A stretch of 64,000 nucleotides of DNA from Phytophthora quininea (Eukaryota; Oomycota; Peronosporomycetes; Peronosporales; Peronosporaceae). The translations under genes and the position numbers were made by a program. Shown here in pieces: positions 23,464-33,049 of the stretch. Position 1 is the first letter of the stretch. Each line of letters starts with the position of its first letter. Location: contig JAAVTG010001003.1 in the NCBI GenBank assembly GCA_011947345.1, positions 1,550,001-1,614,000 of the forward strand, read 5' to 3'. The notes beneath the pieces were generated by a model. It was not told the DNA's origin. It worked only from the letters and a program-made list of their open reading frames with translations, and made no database searches.

Positions 23464-25047
23464 TCATATCCCCTTCATCGGCAGCGTCGTGGAAAATGCG
23501 TAGGCGACATCTTCGGGTCGGTCTACATTCATGTGAAATCTGCTGAGCAGCGCTGCAGCCACCAATTTCAGCTCCAAACCTGCTAGAGCAGTGCCCGGAC
23601 ACATCCGCGGGCCTGCATTGAAAGCAACGAACCTGAAGGCTGATACACTGCTGATTTTGCCGGTGTTTGGGTCAATCCATCGCTCAGGTTTGAATTCGGC
23701 AGCATCGGCACCCCAGACATGTGGGAGTCGGCCCATCGCATACATTGGCAGGCAAACCATCGAGTTGGCAGCGACAAACGTTCCATCGGCCAGCACTGTG
23801 TCGTGCGCCGATTGTCTTAACGAGATTGGTACGGAGGGATACAGTCGCAGCGTTTCCTTGATCGCTGCCTCCAGATACACGAGCTTGTTGACTTGGATCA
23901 GCGTTGGCACACAGCAGTCGGCAGTCATGAACTCCGGTAGTTTCGTGTAGATCTCTCTGCGAAGCTTGGTCTCAACATGCGGGTGCTCGATAATATTGTA
24001 AAAGAACCAGCTGAGAGCTTGCGCAGTGTTGTTTCGTCCAGCAACAAGGAAATTGACTGCGATATCACGCAAGTAGACCTGGTCGAACAGCTCTTCGTTG
24101 GAGGGATGCGAGTTTGCAATGCTGTCGAGGAAGAACGACAACATGCTTGAGGATTTGTCGCTCGCCGTGTCTTCGGGAGCGCTTGCGTGCTCCACGAGGA
24201 CGTCTTGCACTGCGCTCAGCATGGCCGCGTCAATGAATCGGATGTCGCGTCGGAGCTGCTCCTCCGCGCCAATTCCAAGCCACTGCTGCATCTTCCAGAA
24301 CCACCGCGGCCGCACAAAGCGCTGTGAGATGAGATGCTGAGCTCGGACGAATGCTGTCTGGAATGGAGGCACCTGACTCGACTCGAGGCAATTGAGCTGC
24401 ATCCCGCAGCTGATATCGGCGAACGCCTGCATCGCAAAGCGGTTGAAGAGCTGGCACAAGTCCACCGTTTGGTTCTTGGCGCATGCTCGTTTCAAAACGT
24501 CATGCAGTACGATCGTGTGTCTTGTAATGGCAGCGATCATGCTGTCTCGCAGCTCTCGCCTTTGGAACGACCTGCGTACTAATGAGCGCTGCTGCGCCCA
24601 GCTCTTCCCATCCATCGTAATGATACCGTCTCCAAGCAGGTCGTGCATGATCTCCTTCGCCCTTGGACCCTTTGGGAAGTTGACGAACTGGGTCTTGAGC
24701 ACGTCTTCGAACGCTTGTGGTGTAGCGATGACCAATATGTCTGGCAACCCGAAAGTCTTGAGCGTGAACGGCCTGCCTCTGTAGTTCCTGCAGGCCCGTG
24801 TGATCCGATCGTGAAGGTTGTGGGGTGCTGCCAGCAGATCCAAAGTGCTGTAGAGCACAGGCACCTTTGGTTGCGACGACGTCATCTCCTTCCTACTTGA
24901 CGCTGCATCGATCTGCCTGGACTTCTTCGACTCGGTCGCCATGAATGTCGAGCTCCACGATACTTGGAGAGCAATTGGGAGCAGCACCAGAGCGACGACC
25001 GTTGCCACTGCCTTGTGCAGAGGGAGCTCAACGGAAGTCGGCAACAT
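23464..25047 (-). CDS. Cytochrome P450, CYP86-like clan, atypical I-helix (P450-2)
   Basis: An uninterrupted gene of 527 residues. I place the start at the ATG at 25047 (MLPTSVELPL) because a membrane anchor (AVATVVALVLLPIALQVSW) follows at once. The frame is open to 25164, but that stretch is not hydrophobic or conserved. The K-helix is EAAIKETLRLYPS, the PERW-type motif FKPERWIDPNTG and the haem loop FNAGPRMCPG. Residues 336-341 read AGRNNT, where P450-3 and P450-4 have AGRDTT. The acid-alcohol pair that normally delivers protons for oxygen activation is therefore changed, so classical monooxygenation may be altered or lost. It lies downstream of ABCC copy 1 on the same strand, mirroring P450-3/4 beside copy 2. 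Confidence 0.9.
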   Translation of the reverse strand: MLPTSVELPLHKAVATVVALVLLPIALQVSWSSTFMATESKKSRQIDAASSRKEMTSSQPKVPVLYSTLDLLAAPHNLHDRITRACRNYRGRPFTLKTFGLPDILVIATPQAFEDVLKTQFVNFPKGPRAKEIMHDLLGDGIITMDGKSWAQQRSLVRRSFQRRELRDSMIAAITRHTIVLHDVLKRACAKNQTVDLCQLFNRFAMQAFADISCGMQLNCLESSQVPPFQTAFVRAQHLISQRFVRPRWFWKMQQWLGIGAEEQLRRDIRFIDAAMLSAVQDVLVEHASAPEDTASDKSSSMLSFFLDSIANSHPSNEELFDQVYLRDIAVNFLVAGRNNTAQALSWFFYNIIEHPHVETKLRREIYTKLPEFMTADCCVPTLIQVNKLVYLEAAIKETLRLYPSVPISLRQSAHDTVLADGTFVAANSMVCLPMYAMGRLPHVWGADAAEFKPERWIDPNTGKISSVSAFRFVAFNAGPRMCPGTALAGLELKLVAAALLSRFHMNVDRPEDVAYAFSTTLPMKGI

Positions 25048-25578
25048 GCTGGGCGACTTCAGCTCGACGGGGCCGGTTGGCAAGTGGCCTGCATCCTGCG
25101 GACAGGAAGCACTGCATGGGGCCAGTAGCGGCGTGCGGAGCCCGCGGTGTGGCCAGAGGTCCATCCATCGTCATCTGGTGGTCGCACCTATCCTCCAAGC
25201 GGTCACCTTCTGGCACGTTGCGTGTCGTGGAGTCACTTTTGACAAGCATAAGGAATGCACTTTCATTTTATCGGGTGCGGGTATCCAACTACGATGAGCG
25301 TTGGCATGGCATTTGCTGGTAGCTTTGTCGGGATCGGACTGTAAAACCGCGAGGGCACGCGGATGGTGTGGACGCCATCAAGTTCCTGTCTGCTCGTCAC
25401 GTCTAGTTCACTTCGCTGTGCTTGGAAGCCAAGTGAAATCGTGATTTGCTTCAGGCGATGAGGACGCAGAACTCTCGAGCCTGTTCAAGGACCTGATCGA
25501 CATTTTCCCAAAGGTATCGGCCATCGGCGCGTTCGTCAAGACCTTTCACTGCTTTTGAGAGATAAGAATCTGTACAAG

Positions 25579-26045
25579 ATGGCAGAACCGAAAGTTCTCT
25601 CATTCAACAATCTGCCGGCTCAAGGAGGGATGAAGGTGGCGTGTGCGATCGTGGACGTGGCGGAAAGCCTGTTATCCGTGCAAATTGATCCGAGTGCCTC
25701 GGTTGAGGACTTAAAGGAGACGATTAAGGAAGAAATGGCCTGGTCCATGGAGACCCTCGCGTACCGAATGTCATCCTCGCGGAAGAAAAACTTCTCTGGG
25801 TCGATCTCATGGAGACGAGGGAAGCGAGCGCCACTTTGAAAGAAGCTGATGCCGAAATGCTGGTTCAATCTATCCTCAGTGTTCCTAGGACCAGCTCGCT
25901 GAACCCGGAGCTGACGCAGTTGATCGCCGGCTATTGCAATAGCGCTACGCAAGAAAATCTCAATCGCGTGGCAGAAGTCGTGTTTCGAACCTTGGAAATT
26001 CTCGATCAGCTACCAGTGGTCTTCATTTGTACGACAATGGGGTGA
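25579..26045 (+). pseudogene. Crinkler-like (CRN) N-terminal fragment
   Basis: The first 50 or so codons resemble the ubiquitin-like N-terminal domain of oomycete Crinkler proteins: a beta strand with CAIVDVAES, then SVEDLKETIKEE, in the usual order. The position where CRNs carry the LFLAK translocation motif is not intact, and the frame shifts by one near 25760. The remaining coding stretch to 26045 has no recognised effector domain and no secretion signal is visible. CRNs are a large family of secreted or intracellular oomycete proteins, some acting in host nuclei. This looks like a truncated, probably non-functional member squeezed between P450-2 and ABCC copy 1. Confidence 0.45.
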
Positions 26046-26118
26046 TCACAAGTAGCATTCGTACAGCCCGACCACTAATTCATTAGCCTTAACCACAACT
26101 TACGACAAGTAAGTCGAT

Positions 26119-26215
26119 TCATTTATCGGATGCAGGTGTCCAACTACGATGTGGAGCGCTACGGCCATCTATCTATCTCGTTGCAGTTGTTGGAATCCCT
26201 TCCACAGGTACACAC
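26119..26215 (+). repeat. Short duplicated sequence related to 25264-25300
   Basis: A stretch beginning ttatcggatgcaggtgtcca closely resembles one at about 25264 (ttatcgggtgcgggtatcca). Both continue into caactacgatg. The reading VSNYDVERYGHLS here is protein-like and may come from the C-terminal part of a Crinkler-type or related gene. The two copies bracket the CRN-like fragment, which suggests a small broken duplication. Confidence 0.35.
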
Positions 26216-29200
26216 TTACTCCTCGCTGCTCTGACGCCACGCATCCACGAGCGACTTGAAAATGCCGTCGGGTTTCCGCTGCAGCTCCGCGGGCGAGTCG
26301 AACTCCGCCACCGAGCCCTTCTCCATCACCAGGATGCGGTCCGAGTCCAGGATCGTGTTGATACGGTGAGCGATCGTCAACGTCGTGCAGTCGCGGAACT
26401 CCTCGCGGATACTCTGCTGGATCTGGCGGTCGGTCTCCGGGTCGATGGACGCCGTGGCCTCGTCCATCAGAATCACACGCGACCGCTTCAGAAGCGCACG
26501 AGCAATGGACAGCAGTTGACGCTCGCCCACACTAAAGTTGGTTCCCTTCTCGTCCACCACGTCGTCCAGCGAAGTCACAGCCTTGTGCAGCGACGCACGC
26601 TTCACAGACGCCCAGATCTGCTCGTCCGAGAACTGCTCGAACGGGTCCAAGTTGGAGCGCACGGTGCCCGAGAACAGCACAGGGTCCTGCGGGATGATGG
26701 CGATGTTGGCGCGCAGGTCGTGCAAGCCGATCTTGCTGATGTCCACGCCGTCGATCGAGATGGTGCCCGCATCTAGCTCAGTCAGCCGCATGAGCGCTAC
26801 GATCAGACTGCTCTTGCCAGCACCTGTGCGGCCGACAATGCCGATCTTCTCCTTGGCATTGACGGTGAACGTCAGGCCACGAAGCACGCGCGGAAGTCCA
26901 GGACGGTAGCGCAGGTCCACGCGGTTGAAGCAAATAGCGCCGGTCGTCGGCCAGTCCAAGCTCGGTTTGTTAGCGGCCGTGCTCTCTAGAGCAGCCTCCG
27001 TCGGCATCTCTGTGTACGTCTGAATACGCTCGACCGAGACCATTTGAGTCTGCAATTGACTGAGCATACGCACCGTCCAGTTGAGCGACTGTGTCACCGT
27101 GAAAGCGAACGACAGCGAAACACCAACTAGCCCAGCAAACGCAGTCCCCTCCGCAGCATTAGAACCGTGCGCAACGACTGCAGAGAGGGCAGCGGCAGCA
27201 GCAATACACGTGCCAACAAACTCCAGACGCAGCGCCAGCCAGCAGTTGATGGTGAAGTTCAGAAAGTATGCGCGCTGGTTCTTGTCCAACAAGTAGTTGT
27301 TGTGGTTGATGAAGTTGTTCTCAACGCCAAAGGCGCGGATTGTGGAAAGACCATCCAGTGTTTCCGACAGCAAAGCGAAGATGGGCGAACGACTGATCGA
27401 GTCGAGACGCTGTAGCTCACGCGAAGTCTTGATGAAGTATCGCTGGGAGCAATAGTAGCCAACGAGAACCGGTAGCAAGATGACCATGAAGATCGGTGTA
27501 ACATACGAAATGGTGATCAACGTGATCATGACGGCAACCACAGTGTTAAGAAGACCCATGACAGTGCCTGGGATCGACTCATCCAGCGTGTAGATGTCCT
27601 TCGACATTCGGTTCACGATACGGCCCAGCGGGGTCGTGTCAAAGAATGAAGTAGGCGCGCGTAGAATGCGACCCAACAGCTTGCTGAAAAGCAATCGACT
27701 CGCGTGGAGGGACCCCACGTACAACAGAATGACTCGAATGAACAGCAGCACCGCGTACACGGCGTTGATGAGCATGTACACGTAGACGTAGTACATCTGC
27801 GAGTCCGGGTATTTCGCCGCTTGCTCAGACCAATACGAAATCCACACCGTCGATAGGAGGGTCAGTCCTTGAGCCGCAAAGAACCCCAAGACGACCATAA
27901 ATGCAGCACAAAAGCCTCCAAATGCTTTCATCCACGTGCCATACACGGCCCAGGACACGTCGCCAACAGAACGGTCCTCTTCGACCATCAGTTGTCCCTC
28001 TTCCTCAACGATTTGGCTGTCGTCACTCCTCGTGGAGGACACGCGCGAACGGCGACGCATACGAGCTTCACTCGATTTCCGACGCATTGTAATGGGGATT
28101 GACTCGTCGTCGCTGGAGTCAGCAGACTCTTCCGACTCTACTGACTCCGTGCTTTCCTCTTCTTCCTTCTCGCTCTCCACATAGTTCGACACCATTTGGG
28201 CCAACAAACTCTTCTTCGCCATCAGCTGCGAGTACGAACCACGTTCTGCGACTCGGCCGTCGGCAATCACCTCAATGCTGTCGCACTGGTTGATGAAACT
28301 CAGCGAATGCGTCACCAAAACCACCAACTTGTCCTTCAGCGTCTTCTTGATGCACTCGTTGAAGATGTCGGCGCCGACGTGGCTGTCGACAGCCGACAGA
28401 ATGTCGTCCAACAGGTAAATATCCGCGTCCTGGTATACAGCACGAGCGATCGCAACGCGCGTGCGCTGGCCGCCACTCAGATTAATGCCTTTCTCTCCAA
28501 TCTCGGTGCGGTCGCCAGCAGTCAGGATGCGCAGATCCTTCTTTAGTGAACTCACACGCAGAGCCTCTTCATACTTCTCCGCGTCGAACGGCAAACCAAA
28601 TGTGATGTTGTCGCGCACAGTCGCGTTCTGGATGAATGGCTGCTGCGAGACGTACGCCACCGAGCCTCGGATCGCCACCTCACCGGCACTGCAGCGAGCG
28701 TCGCCAAGGATACCAGCCAGAAGTGTCGACTTGCCGCTACCTACGTGACCGACAATCGCATGCAGTTCACCCTTCTTAGCGGAGAAGTTGATGTTACGAA
28801 GAGCAGGACCCTCAGCCACAGGAGTCGGCGGAGCAACAGCGTCACCATCCTGCTTTTCATCGTTCGACTCTGGAGGTGCAGCGTCCCACTTGAAATCAGC
28901 AGCCTCAACGGAAATACCGACTTCGGTCAGGCTACCTTCACCAACCTTGGTACGCTCTTCCGCAAGGAAGTAGCTGCTAAGACGATCGAAACTCACGCTG
29001 GCCTCCACGACGTTGTTAAGCACTTGCGGGAGCATGAACAACGGGAAACGGAGGATGTTGAACAGCGCAAGACTGGTCAGCGCCGTGCCAACATCCAACG
29101 TGTGGCCAAGTAGCACGTACGCACTGAAAGAAACCACAGTCACCAGCGAAGGCACGAAGCTGAAAATGGTGTTGGAGCCACTGCGCGCAAAGATGTAGGT

Positions 29201-30203
29201 CCGCAGGCGCTTCAGCTCTTCGTCGCGGAACTTCATCACACGCTGAGCGAACGAGTTTTCCCACGCCTTCAGCTTCACCACCTTGATACCAGACAGCACT
29301 TCAACACAGATCTTAATACGCTCATCCTTCACCTCCATGAGACGCTTCTGGAGTTTGCGCATAATGTTGGAAATGACAGTCATCAATGGGATTACGAGCA
29401 GGATCACCGCAACGCCAGCAAACGTGGCGACTCCGATCTGCTGCCACAGCAGCACACGACACGATGATCTGGAAGGCCGCGTACCAAACTGCGTGCAGGT
29501 ACGGCGTCATGTCCTGCAGCCGCTGCGCGTCGATCGACATGAGGTTGGTGATCTCGCCCGACGTGCGTTGCTGCCGCGCCGCAGCCGACAGCACCATCGA
29601 CTTCTCGAACACGGCCGTGACGATGGCGCTGCGGAACTGCAGACCCGTCTCGTAGCAGTAGAAGAAGTACTGGCGCAGTGCGAACGACTGCACCACGCCG
29701 GCCACGAAGATCACGCCCGCGTACGTGAGTCCCTCGGACAGCGGTGCCGTCGGGTCGCTCAGGTACGCGATGATGTCCTTGATGATCATGGGTCCCACGA
29801 ACTGCAGCGAGTCGTGGATGAGCTTGAGGAAGCCTGCCACCACGAACTTGAAGCCGAAGGCCTGGCCCAGCGCCCACACCAGGCTGGGCTTGTTGCTCTG
29901 CTTCTGGCGCGCCCAGGCCTCGGTAAACCGCTGCGAGACGTTGGCTGCGCGGTTGTACGGGTCCAATTGGAACAGATCTTCGCTCTCCAACGGCCGCTCG
30001 TTGCCCAGCCTCATGAGCGGCGTCACCCACGAGAAGAAGACGGCGTCCATGCAGCCAGACTGCTGCGACGGGTAGCGGTCGCCCAGGCCGGGGGCGTCCA
30101 CAGGCGTCCACGTCTTGCTGGCATTGGCATCGACATTCTGCACGACCGTCACGCCCTGCAACAGTGGTTTGCGCTCCTCGAGCTCGCGCGTCTTGGGCGC
30201 CAT
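26216..30203 (-). CDS. ABCC/MRP-type full ABC transporter, copy 1, frameshifted
   Basis: The counterpart of the intact gene at 49911, in inverse orientation. Domain order is TMD1-NBD1-TMD2-NBD2. NBD1 has GHVGSGKS, LSGGQRTRVAIARA and IYLLDD. NBD2 has GRTGAGKS, the degenerate signature FSVGERQLLSIARA and VILMDEATASID. MRP-type pumps export conjugated or amphipathic organic anions. The start at 30203 (MAPKTRELEERKPLL) is shared with copy 2. A CA pair is missing from a CACACA tract at about 29452-29457, which shifts the frame at about residue 250 in TMD1. Translation from the normal start would end soon after. Downstream, 1079 codons remain open. It differs from copy 2 mainly in TMD patches and ends RQSSEE rather than RQVSKE. 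Either a recent pseudogene or a sequence error. Confidence 0.85.
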
Positions 30204-30359
30204 CGTTGCGGACGGAGCTTGAAGCGCTTGGGTGCGGATTCGGAAGTGAAGGCAACGGTCCGACATGCGCCAGCGGTTTTTGTGCCGGTGTTCCATTGGT
30301 CAAAAGGTGGGACATGTGATGATTGGTTAAAACTTGGAGACCAACACTCTTGGGTGTTT

Positions 30360-30388
30360 GCATAATCATGAAACTGCCCGCATAATCA
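30360..30388 (-). promoter_or_regulatory. Paired 9-base direct repeat upstream of ABCC copy 1
   Basis: The 9-mer tgattatgc (minus strand) occurs twice, 20 bases apart, about 160 bases upstream of the ATG. It is preserved in the other copy at 49747 and 49767. The spacing of two helical turns would suit a dimeric regulator, but no factor is known. Confidence 0.3.
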
Positions 30389-31197
30389 TTAGATCCATAT
30401 AGTATATTGGAGGTAAAATACTATATTTGGCAGATAGTCGTCGTAATCTTCCGAACTAGGTGAGGGCTCAGCAAACAGACTGCGGCGCGCAGTTGCACGC
30501 AAGTCTCTTAGCGTATTGGGATGCTACCGAGTACACACACAGTAGCACAAACTGCTGGCCGGACTGCGGTCTTCCTCTTAGTGCCACGACGTAGCTTTGG
30601 TTTGGTCTACTCGAAATTCCATCCTCGTTCACAATTTCTCCGACGTACTCCACTATAAATGCTACCTTAGAGACAGCCATAGTCGAGCATACCCCCAATC
30701 CAACTCTGGTGGCGATGATTGATAGTGGCACGGGTTTCTTAAATCGATTTCCGCAGCCGTCCTTGGCAGTTCAGTTTGTTTCATCACACAGCGTATAGCT
30801 ACGATAGTGACGACACCATTCCCAAACTTGCCAGGAGGTGCGCGCACGAAACCAACACGCCCGAAGTCCGAGGGGGTCATGGCGGGCGCCTTCGGTCGCT
30901 CCCGTAGACACGAGTGCACACGTGGACAGGAGAAGCACGCGCACAAGACCGAAAACTCCAGCGTTGCCACGCGAGGACGGAGGTTAATAAGTCTCACGGC
31001 CACGGAGGACACGAACCGAAGATCTCCATAGCCATGCACTCAGGATAAGTTCACGCGGCGGCCGTTACAAAACCAATCGAACCCACACAACGCGAAACGA
31101 CTGCGGCAGCAGACCGACTCGCTGTGCTGGAGCTACCAACGCACACTTCACAATCAACGACATACCATCTCGCTCGAGACCAACCAGCCGCACAAGA

Positions 31198-31677
31198 ATG
31201 TCGGCAAAGAGTTCGCCAAAGTCAAGGAGCAACTTGAGCCTGCGCAAGATTCTGGCTTCTGGGACGAGATCTACCCAGCGCGGCAGAGTCAACCTTGGCC
31301 TCTCGCTCACCACCACTGGGCAATCTATGGTGGAGAGCAGTGAAAGTGACTCTGAGATGGAACTGGCCGTGACAACCCCAGTCATAACCCCGACATATGC
31401 TCCAGACTCTGAGAAAGAGGAATGCCTGGAACAAGACCGCTCAGAATCCGAGTGGACGGCGTTCGAGGACCGATTCCGACACACAAACATACTGGTGACG
31501 TTTTCTATTGATGGACCAACAATCTTAGTCCCGGGAGAGGATACTGGGGGCTCCAGAGCTAGTCTCAGGGATCACCCAAGTATGCGGTTCGCAAGGGGCG
31601 GCGTTAGAATTACTGGGGCTCCAATTGTCGCATGGACCAACAGAGGTGCTAGTCGGTCGGCCACAAGCCAAAGATAG
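31198..31677 (+). CDS. Hypothetical protein, low support
   Basis: A 159-codon ATG frame (MSAKSSPKSRSNLSLRK), Ser/Glu-rich in the middle (MVESSESDSEMELAV), with no recognised domain. It lies at the edge of the TE-rich spacer and 180 bases upstream of a piggyBac-like remnant, so it may be a decayed N-terminal part of that element or unrelated. The preceding 30477-31197 holds only short frames. Confidence 0.25.
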   Translation: MSAKSSPKSRSNLSLRKILASGTRSTQRGRVNLGLSLTTTGQSMVESSESDSEMELAVTTPVITPTYAPDSEKEECLEQDRSESEWTAFEDRFRHTNILVTFSIDGPTILVPGEDTGGSRASLRDHPSMRFARGGVRITGAPIVAWTNRGASRSATSQR

Positions 31678-31859
31678 AGGAGGATTATGGCGATTTCTGC
31701 GTCGGGGTTACATAAAGGTGCACAGAGCTCCGGTCTGGGTATCACTTGGGTCTACAGGACGAAACAATCGAACCTCGACCTTATCGAAATCGAGTACAGC
31801 AACGTTGATTTTCTCGCAATAAAGGATCTATGCAGTACTCCAAGGATGGGGGAGACTCT

Positions 31860-32700
31860 CGGACCAAGCACTCGCCCAACCCGAATGCTGGACCAGTTGT
31901 AGCAGTTCGAAATTTCAATGAGGTGATGATTCAAGATATCGACGTCTACCACGCCGTCGTGACCGACAGGTTCTGCATCTCCTTGCAGCTCGCTCTGAGG
32001 CTTGTGGTACGAACTACTTTTTGGCGTGATTTTCAGGTACTAACTACTCGTGTTTTGTACGTGATTGTGGACATATCTTCACAGAGCGACGCCTGCTAGG
32101 AGGGAAGAAACTTGTCGCTTCTTGCCCGTCCATGATGCGGGATTACCACCGCTGGATGGGCGGGGTCGATACTTGCTTTGTTCCTGCGCCATCTCCAGGC
32201 CCAAATTCTGGAGCTGACAGCCAGCGACGTCGCCGATGTGGTAAATGTTTATGCTTGTGTTGCTGGGAACTTGGTCATAACTAATGTTCTTTGCTGCAGA
32301 CTCTATTGATAGGGCCGCCAACTCAGACAGAGACAGACAGAGCTGTGCCCACTGGGCACAACCTAACTAATTACAGGACTGGGACCGCAACGGTGAAGGG
32401 AAACAGCACCGTAAACGCCCGCAGTCCAAGGTGTGCTCGCTGCGGAAGCGGAAGGCAGGCGAGCTGCGCCAGCCGATTCTACTGTGCTGCTTGCAGCAAA
32501 GGGCAAAGTTGTGAGCATTCTTTATGAGCTATGACAGTCATATGCACGGATACTAACATTGCTGTTGTATGAACAGCGTCTATCTCTGCGACCTCGTGCG
32601 GCCGCAGCACTACCCCGGCAATGCGCTTACCTGCTTTCAGATTTGGCACTCCAAGAGGAAGAACGGGACGGAGTGGCCGCGCCCGCTCGTAGGCTGAGAC
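31860..32700 (+). mobile_element. piggyBac-like transposase remnant (3' half)
   Basis: Fragments in changing phase follow the order of the better copy at 36270-39525. They are VVTDRFCISLQLALRL (second catalytic Asp region), MMRDYHRWMGGVDT (third Asp region), a Cys-rich C-terminal segment RCARCGSGRQASCASRFY, and LTCFQIWHSKRKNG, which matches MTCWDIWHREWVNG in the other copy. The last two are separated by an intron-like stretch. The 5' half is missing. The element is inactive as it stands. An acidic open frame continues to 33047 without recognised content. Confidence 0.6.
32344..32360. repeat. 17-base perfect palindrome
   Basis: TGTGCCCA-C-TGGGCACA, two 8-base arms around one base, inside the decayed piggyBac-like segment. 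Its function is unknown. It may be chance, or a hairpin left from an excision or insertion. Confidence 0.5.
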
Positions 32701-33049
32701 ATCCAGATGCGCGGTCTCGGGAAGAAGAGACCAAAAGTGAGGAGGAGGACAGCAAGGATGAGCAGGAGGTTGACGGCGCTGATGAGGAGAAAGACGTGGC
32801 ATCGGCGGAGGAAGACAGGGAGCTCTTGGATGGGTGCTGCTCTGGGAAATACATGTCTTGCGTTTCACCTCCGACTTCTTGCCAACACGTGTGCCTTTGC
32901 GCAGCGATATTCTACAAAACGTGTAGTTCTAATAGAAAGATCAACTTGCTTATGGCAGATGCACGCCATGTTTTGCTGTCGAGTCAACACCTCGCTGTAT
33001 TTGACAACATGCTCGGAAAATGCCGTGCGATGGGACCGCCGTTATGATA

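Larger units (their letters stand above)
26216..30476 (-). repeat. Inverted duplication, arm 1
   Basis: The reverse complement of this arm matches 49659-53897 over the whole ABCC gene and about 270 bases of 5' flank. Homology begins at the sequence ctgagccctcacct (near 30465 here) and stops around the ABCC stop codon. Small indels distinguish the leaders; for example, this arm has about 16 extra bases near 30255-30270. Confidence 0.85.

Noticed and set aside
29283..30365. 360-codon plus-strand open frame, with a matching one at 49770-50621 (-)
   Set aside because: Antisense shadow of ABCC exon sequence; it occurs in both arms only because the gene is duplicated.
31065..31490. 141-codon minus-strand frame
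   Set aside because: Overlaps the equally weak frame at 31198-31677; neither has domains and I kept only the ATG-started plus-strand one at low confidence.
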